Shown one piece after another: positions 57,328 to 64,000 of a stretch of DNA of 64,000 nucleotides. Source of the stretch: Motacilla alba alba (Eukaryota; Chordata; Aves; Passeriformes; Motacillidae). Within the stretch, counting starts at the first letter, position 1. Each line of letters starts with the position of its first letter. Both the position numbers and the translations under genes were made by a program. The notes under the pieces were generated by a model. The model did no database searches, was not told where the DNA came from, and was given only the letters and a program-made list of their open reading frames with translations. Location of the stretch: contig NC_052027.1 in NCBI RefSeq assembly GCF_015832195.1, forward strand, positions 19,380,688 to 19,444,687, read 5' to 3'.

Positions 57328-57804
57328 GGAAAAGCGACTCCATTTTGTCTTCGTTTTACACATTAGAAATTTTTACACATTCGAATTTTTTAGAAATATT
57401 CAGAAATAATTTTTTTTAGAAAAAAATCCCCAAATATTTCTTCCCTATTTCCACAAAAGCTCCATATTTTTCAAAGTAGTTTTAGAAATCTGAAAACTTT
57501 AGAACACTTTTACACTTGTAGAATAAAAAATAAAACTGCATTTTATTGGTAATTCTTAATCAAATGAGAACTATGTCATCACAAGACACCCAGCGTACTG
57601 GAGAGGCTCTTTTCCCACTGGAGGTTTGTACCTAGGGACAAGAACCAGCTTAAAACCTTTTTCCCGATATTTTCCAGGATTTCTGACAAGCTCACCTCTC
57701 AGTCTTCAGAGGCAAACTTTGAGCACAGTGGAATCTCCTGCTGTGCAGGAGGGTCTGTGTGTGCCAGCTGCAGCTGGGGCCTCAGCAAGCTCCTGTCTCA
57801 ACAG

Positions 57805-58345
57805 GTGTCCGTCTGCAGCTTCACAGGAAGGGCCAAACACCTCAGTCTGGGACACCTGTAGCAGGCTGTTCCCGTCGCCGTGCCCATGCCCGATGTCCCT
57901 GTCACAGCTGCTTTACCAGCTTGGTGCTGTGCAGATGCTGCCACCACCCAACCAAGGTCCTCTGCCCTGGAAGGCCCTGGCCCTGCTCTCTGGCCCTACT
58001 GAAGGTGGGCAGGGCTTGGCCCAGCTCTTCTGTTTCAATAAAGAGATGGAGCCGTCACCCCAGTGTCCAGGTGGTAGCACCAGCAGAGCCCACCCGGCAG
58101 CAGCACTGGCTGAGCTCCATGCCCAGGAGCAGCCAGGGATGCCCACGGTGTGGGCAGGCAGGAGCCAGGCAGGGGCTGGGGAGCCCATGCTGAGCATCCC
58201 TGGGCTGAGGGCACATTTCCTTCCATGGGATCACCTGGGCCTGGACCTCCTCGGAGGGAAATGGATTTGTAGAAAATTCTTAGGGCCTGATGGAAGGCTC
58301 ACACTGGATGTACTTGTATGTAAATTTTGTGATAAGAAATGCTAA
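57805..58345 (+). pseudogene. Third copy of the second tail exon, reading into the provirus
   Basis: The CTCAACAG acceptor, CPSAASQ start and LLYQLG motif match the second tail exon of gene B. The normal stop after PQCPGE is lost here and the frame continues through the flank into the truncated 5' LTR, ending at 58345. Confidence 0.5.
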
Positions 58346-58400
58346 ATTAGAAGTTTGATGGAATAAGACAGATATTGTTAAGACAGAAATAGTGTTAGGG
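58253..58400 (+). repeat. Truncated 5' LTR of the provirus
   Basis: From AAATGGATTTGTAGAAA onward this matches the start of the 3' LTR (62897 onward) with many substitutions, then ends abruptly. The first bases (GGAGGG) have diverged from TGTGTA. U5, the primer-binding site and the leader are missing. Confidence 0.65.
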
Positions 58401-58489
58401 GGAAAAAAAATCAAACCTACAAACAGTCCCTAAAATTTCCCAGTTGTTATTATTCATTGGAAGACTTCTAATTCTTAAAGTTTACCCCA

Positions 58490-59888
58490 TGACCTAGAAA
58501 AGATTAACCAGATTAGAGAAAACACGAAAGCCTGTACAACCTAGACTTCCCTCTCTTTCAGTGATTCCAAGAGACTTACCTCTTATTATCATCCACTTAA
58601 AAATTGTTTTTTCAACATTCCACTTCATCCAGAAGACACTCCTCAATTTACCTTTTTGGTTCCAACCATCAATAGAAAAGAGCCCCTACAAAGGTATCGC
58701 TAAGTTGTTTTGCTGAGAGGGATGGAAAATTTGTCTACTATTTGTCAATATTTTGTAGCAAAAGCTTTGTCTCCAGCCTGACAAAAACAGCCATAGTCAA
58801 GAATTTTACACTACATGGATGACTTGCTCATTGCAGCACCAACTGAAAAAGAAGTGGAACAGACTGGAGACAGCGTCATCACTGGAGTTCAAAATACTGG
58901 ACTGGAAATTTCAACATCAAAAATACAAGAAACCTCACCCTGGAAACATCTGTGATGGACAATGGCAGAACAAACAATCAAGGCACAGAAAATACAGCTT
59001 CAAAGCAAAGTCAGCACCTTGCAAGACTTACAACAGAAGCTGATCAGAGAGATCAGTTGGGTCCCATCTGTTTTAGGAATTACAAACTATGAACTTGCTC
59101 CACTTTTTCACCTACTAAGAGGAGACTGGAAAATCAAATCTCAGAGAACTTTGACCTTTGAAACTCAAAAAGCGCTTGAAAAGGGTGGTGAGGCTCTTCA
59201 AAAAAGACAAGCACATCATTGTACTCCAGAAACACCCTTTTTCCTCACAGCGTTTGGAGAAAAAATGCAACTTTATGGTTGCGTATTTCAGTGGGACTCT
59301 TCTGAGAAAGATCCTTTGTTAATAACAGAATGGGTTTTTCTTCCTTACAAGTTTCCAAAACCAGTGTTTAGAATTATGAAGATGATAGGTCAAATTATAA
59401 TGAGAACCAGAACGAGATTACTGACTATGGCAAGCCAAGACTTGGTAATTATTTACCTTTAAAAAAAGATTACCTTCACTGGGCTCTGCAAAATTCAGAA
59501 GACTTACAGAATGCATTGTTCAATTATTCAAGTGTTTGTTCAATTCATTATCCAAGTCACAAATTGTTACAAACAAAATTGAGTTTTAGAGAAAAACCTA
59601 GACTAAGTAAAGAACCTTTGAGCGCTATAACTCTCTTCACTAACAGATCAGAGAAAACAGATAAATCAGTAGTAGTTTAACAAAACCAAACAACCAAAAC
59701 ATAGGAATCAGATATTCAAACAGCAGAGGACTCTCCTCAAATTGTTCAGTTGGCCACCGTAATCAAGATTTTTCAACTCTTTCCAGAACCTTGTAATCTA
59801 ATTACAGATGCAACTTATGGTGTTAATGTTGTTAAAAGAATTAAAAGCTCGGTTTTGAAAGATGTCAGTAATAATACTGTTATTATTG

Positions 59889-59922
<34 letters not shown>

Positions 59923-60860
59923 TTATATTGTTAGCTTTCGTGTCTTTGTGCAATTTTACAACACAGAACTAACCGCTGTTTTGTTTTCCATATCAGGGCA
60001 CACTCTTTGCTTCTGGGATTCATGGCGGAAGGAAATGCGAGAGCAGACAAGCTGACAACGGTTGTTTCAAACACTTGGGCAAACATTTTCGAACAAGCAA
60101 AACCGAGTCATGCCTTTTTCCTCAAAATTATCAAGCACTTGTGCAAATGCTTCGCATCTCCAAGGGTCAAGCAAAAGCACTTATTGGTGCTTGCCCTGAC
60201 TGTCAACTTGTACAACCTCCTGTTTCTACAGGAGCTGTTAACCCTCAAGGATTGCAAAGTTGACAACTATGGCAAACAGATATTACCAAATATTACCCAT
60301 CTTTTGGAAAATTCAAAAATATTCATGTGTCTGTTGATACTTTTTCAGGTGCAGTTTTTGCTTCTGCACACACAGGGGAAACAGCCAATCATGCTTGCCA
60401 ACTTTTTCTGCAAGCCTTTGCTTCACTGGATGTACCCCAAGAAAAAAAAACAGACAATGGCCCCACATACACAGCTCAAAAATTGGCCACATTTTTGATA
60501 GATTAGGGTGTTTGCCACACTTTTAGAATTCCCTATTCCCCCACAAGCCGGGCAATTATTAAAAGGACACCCTCTAAAACGCATTCTAGATCAACAGAAG
60601 GGGGGAGCGCCCCAAGCAACGCCTCAGATGAGATTGAGCAAAGCTTTATACGTCTTTAATTTTTTGAATAGCTCATTTGCAGAACCTAATCTCCCAATTT
60701 CTAGGCAGTTTTCAAATAGCACACAGGTAAAAATGAAAGAAAATCCTCCAGTTTTAATCAGAAACCCTGAGACAGGACAAATGGAAGGACCATTTCCACT
60801 AGTAACCTGGGGCAAAGGGTATGCCTGTGTTTCCACAAGTGCCTGACCTATGTGCCGGAC
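58490..60860 (+). pseudogene. Provirus pol remnant (RT, RNase H, integrase), inactivated
   Basis: A reverse transcriptase YMDD motif is at 58812-58823. An RNase H end with NARAD is near 60035, and an integrase zinc-finger CPDC is near 60195. The integrase core keeps TDNGP (near 60450), but the codon at the expected catalytic Glu position (near 60557) reads Lys. The C-terminal domain keeps LVTWG (near 60803). Multiple stops and shifts break the frame, so no active enzyme is possible. Confidence 0.7.
59890..59932 (+). repeat. (TA)n microsatellite inside the provirus
   Basis: About 15 TA units in a row, likely length-variable, interrupt the pol/RNase H remnant. Confidence 0.9.
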
Positions 60861-60999
60861 CTTGTGTCCCAGCAAGAAACGTGAAACCGTATCACACGCC
60901 AGAGCGCATCGACAATTCCATGAGCAGGGAAACGAGCACGCAGGCACGAGTGGCACAGAGAGACTACGGTTTGTGCCAGACATTCCCTGTTCAACCCAC

Positions 61000-62897
61000 A
61001 AAAACTACAAGTCTTGAGTTTTATGTTGATGTTTGGACTGTGAAAACTGTTAATATCATAGAGCTCTTTTGGCAAAAGCGTGGTGTCCATCGTGTTAAAA
61101 AGAATTCTAAGATATCCAAATTTGTACAAATTGAATGTTAGAGGGACAGTTTAGTGCCTTATAGTTAGCCAGTCCCTAAACAAATGCTAAAAGGTTTGCG
61201 TGAGAACTATAGGAGAAAGCTTTTACCAAAAAGCAGCTGACAAGAACATAGAGTTTGATCCAATGATATATGGTTGCTTATTAGTTTTACTTACTTACTT
61301 TTACAGTGCAGAGATGCCTGCCTGTAGATCAACCAAAAAGGAATGTTTAGGTTCCTTTAGCCAAGTCAGCAAGCTCAGACACCATATGTTTGACCAATTT
61401 GAACCCAGACAAACCCTTTGAGAGCCGTTCAGTTAGTGTACCAATACCAGTTAAGAGCGGCCAATACCCAAGTGTGACAAATATTAATGTGAAGCTACCA
61501 ACGAGACAAATCACATAACCAATTAACATCATTATGCCCCTGCTCTTCTTAAAGCGCCTTCTGAACCTCAAGAATCAGAAATTCTTGGTTCTTTAGCAAT
61601 AGAATTTTGTGCTGAATTTCAGTGCCAGGGAGATCCACAATTAAATGTTATGCCCCATCATCCTGTGCACAGAAACTCACGTTTGTAGTGCAATTGTACA
61701 ACCCCAGTGCCCCCTAAAAGTGAAATTGCTGACCTAGATGAGTCCCCACGGCAATTGCCAAAAAGATACTGTTTCATTTAGCGAAATAGAGCCTGACAGG
61801 GCATTCCCTCAAAAATGAAAGGTAGCCCATGTAGCATCAGATAGCTCACTGAAATAGCACCTAATGGCAAAAAAAAACTACCAAGAGAAAACATAGAAAA
61901 AGAAGATTTGCCCATCATTATAAAGAAAACTGTAAAAAACAATTTCAATCCCTGGGGCCCTGCCAAATGAATTACATCAGCCTCATTTCTACCTCAAATT
62001 ATTTCAAGTAAAGCATTAAAACAATTATACCAATTAGGGTGTTAGCTGAGTAAAGAAGTCAATACTATTTCCATTACAAGCAGTGACATCATGACAGATG
62101 TTAGTGCTGTTCAAACATACAACCTCACAAAACAGAACCACTGTGGCTGCAGCTCTCTCCATAGAGAGCAGCAGGCACGACTTTCCCAGGATTTTCCTGG
62201 GCCAGGCTGTGAGAAGATCAGAGAAAAGAATGAGAAACAATTCTTATCTCCACTTGCTGCTCCTGTTGTTGTGCACATGTGGAACGTGTTATGGAGATTT
62301 GTTTACCAAAGGGTGATTTCTTAACTGGACACTGGATGGTGTTTGGATGGATTGAGCAATTAGGTCAAAGCTCTGTCGCACTCTCTGTAAGAGGATGAAT
62401 TTCTTAAGAAGTACAGTATAGTATAGTGTAGTGTAGTGTAGTGTAGTGTAGTATAGTGTGATATAATAGAATAAAGGGGTTGGTCAGCCTTCTGCAATCA
62501 TGGAGTCAATGCTAATTATTACCCGGCTGGGGGCCTGCGGCGACAGAACTGCCATCAAATTTCTTTCACAAGCACATAGACATAGTTGTGAAGATTTTGA
62601 AAGGCTGTGTTATATGAACTTATCTGACCATTCAGTGTCCATCCACAACAACTTCAAAAACTGAGAGATTTGACAAATCAAATTTTAAAAAATGATAGGT
62701 CATAGTTAGACAACTTGTTTGAAGGATCGAGTTTTACTCCGAATCTAAAAGAGCTTTACAAAATAAGTTTACATGCATTGATTATTATCGTAACAGTGTC
62801 AGTGATAGTACCTTATGTACTTCACTCTATGCAACAAATGATGACCAAGACCATCAAAGAAGTTTTTTCTGTCCAAGAGAGAGGGGGAAATGTGTAA
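61000..62897 (+). pseudogene. Provirus env remnant, inactivated
   Basis: Scattered surface-subunit-like pieces precede a transmembrane-subunit remnant (about 62030-62897). That remnant has the landmark motif region near 62600, a membrane segment near 62770-62830 and a tail ending at the polypurine tract. It parallels the env fragments in genes A, B and D but is more decayed. A GTGTA-type tandem repeat interrupts it at about 62411-62465. Confidence 0.65.
62411..62465 (+). repeat. Short tandem repeat of GTATA/GTGTA units
   Basis: About ten 5-bp units (agtat, agtgt) lie in the middle of the env remnant. It is a simple-sequence expansion. Confidence 0.8.
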
Positions 62898-63364
62898 AAT
62901 GGATTTGTAGAAAGTTCTCAGGGCCTGACTGAAGATCCACACTGTATGCATCTGTATGCAAAATTTGAGATAAGAAATGCTGACTTAGAAATGCCATGGA
63001 ATATGACAGATACTGTTAAGAGAGAAACAGAGCTAGAAAAAAGTTTCCATAAATGGCCTTACAAATAAGACTAGATACTTTAGAGAAATAGAACTATGAA
63101 AGGTGCACTGTAGCAGGACCCGTGAAGGGCAGTTTTAGATGATTGGCTTTCAGGCATCTACAGCATGGTGTGGCAAAAAGCTGAGAGCCAAGAAATGCTT
63201 ATAGTGTTTTATAATTAGAGAAATAGTCAGCTTCTGATTGTGATAGAGTGAATGATACCATCTGTATTGTCTCACCCTTCTCATGAGACTGAAAATGGAA
63301 TAAAAGTTTTTAAAACGCCTCTCAGTTACCCCATCTCTGGCTCAGAAAAGGGTATTGTCTGACA
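62891..63364 (+). repeat. 3' LTR of the provirus
   Basis: It starts TGTGTAAAATGG immediately after the polypurine tract and ends TTGTCTGACA before the CTCCTC duplication. AATAAA lies at 63299-63304, with a possible TATA element near 63208. Confidence 0.8.
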
Positions 63365-64000
63365 CTCCTCCAGTGGCATGCCCATGAAAAGAGGGAAGCC
63401 ATCAGTAAGTGCTTGCTTTGAGAACAATGGAATGAGGCTGGACTCTGAGGGAAGTCCTTAGTAGCCTGAGGGATGAGCTCCAAGCCCCACAGAGCCTGGG
63501 CCTGGGGCAGCCCCGGATCTCTTAGGAGCAGAGTGGGGATTTGCCCCCCAGGCCTCATCTGCTCACCCAGGGACACATGGTGAACACACACACAGAAGAT
63601 GGCTCAGCCCTGGTGCTGCTCCCCGAGTGTTATGTTTGGGTCCCTGTAAAGGCATGCAGGGGGCTTGGGGTCACCTCTGTGCTGTGCAGGGGACTGGGGA
63701 CAGCCAGAAGTTGTGCAGGGAATTTGATGTATGTCCAAAGGTGTGCAGGGGCTGAGGGACACCTGTAAATTGAGCAGGGGTCGGGAGTCTCTTGAGAGGC
63801 ACACAGGGGGATTTTAGGGTGGCTGAAGACACCCATGAGATGTGCAGTGGGTTTGGGTGTCCCCTAAAGCATGCAGCTACCCTGATGGCCTGTGTTGCAT
63901 CATTTTTGTAAGCTGTGGCATCAAGTCCTTCACTTTTTAAATACGGGCCAAGGCCAGCACAGCGCACAGCAGGGACTCGGTGGCAGCATGGCAGGCCTGC
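63365..64000 (+). repeat. Copy of the upstream region of gene C (27073-27712), with minisatellite
   Basis: It resumes host sequence at the provirus site and matches 27073-27712 closely, including the ~30-bp minisatellite (63629-63870) and the 'aaatacgggccaaggccagc' segment. In the C copy the ATG lies 451 bp beyond the matching point, so another first exon is expected just outside the window. Confidence 0.8.

Larger units (their letters stand above)
58253..63364 (+). mobile_element. Decayed provirus with 6-bp target duplication CTCCTC
   Basis: CTCCTC flanks the element at 58247-58252 and 63365-63370. The uninterrupted site exists at 27073-27078. Only the first ~150 bp of the 5' LTR remain. 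gag, protease and the 5' part of pol are deleted. Pol remnants (reverse transcriptase, RNase H, integrase) and env remnants follow, then a polypurine tract (62877-62890) and a 474-bp 3' LTR. All frames carry stops and frameshifts. The 6-bp duplication and pol motifs fit a betaretrovirus-like element. Env is related to the env fragments in A, B and D, but the LTRs differ. Confidence 0.8.

Overview
The window is vertebrate nuclear DNA, most likely from a passerine bird. It is intron-rich and GC-rich, carries the 3' part of a CR1-type LINE, several avian-type endogenous retrovirus (ERV) LTRs and env/pol remnants, degenerate ~30-bp minisatellites and a 1,000-N assembly gap. I see no rRNA, tRNA, CRISPR or bacterial-style operon.

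The core is a tandem and inverted cluster of one multi-exon gene family that I do not recognise. Each full member encodes a signal peptide, an ectodomain built from very short phase-1 exons, one transmembrane exon ending in a basic KRKR/KRKW stop-transfer, and a last exon with a ~50-90 residue cytoplasmic tail. The ectodomain exons fall into four homologous types (a, b, c, d) that recur as a cassette. Genes A, B and D read (a-b-c-d)(a-c-d)(a-b-d); gene C reads (a-c-d)(a-b-c).

Layout: gene A (minus, 7250 to beyond the left edge); spacer with an LTR, orphan tail and TM exons, a CpG-rich block and a minisatellite (7.3-14.4 kb); gene B (minus, 22864-14394, intact, 430 aa); a central spacer with a CR1 split by a solo LTR, unique DNA, a dead TM-exon copy, a candidate LTR and a minisatellite (23.1-27.9 kb); gene C (plus, 28163-32568, intact, 331 aa); a spacer that largely mirrors the left one (32.6-39.9 kb); gene D (plus, 39998-48436, intact, 422 aa); a 3' duplication of D across the gap (gene E, 3' end only); pseudogene fragment F (55.2-58.25 kb); a decayed provirus (58253-63364); and the start of what looks like the upstream region of another C-like gene at the right edge. 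B and C are divergent, and the A-B and C-D halves form a large imperfect palindrome.

A, B and D carry the same env-LTR fragment, antisense, in the b1-c1 intron. C lacks that cassette and therefore the fragment. Tail exons and their 3' UTR-like flanks are themselves repeated downstream of the genes, so alternative C-termini are possible. The domain plan suggests a family of single-pass cell-surface proteins; their ligand and function cannot be read from the sequence. All gene models come from splice-signal and paralogue comparison by eye, without transcript evidence.
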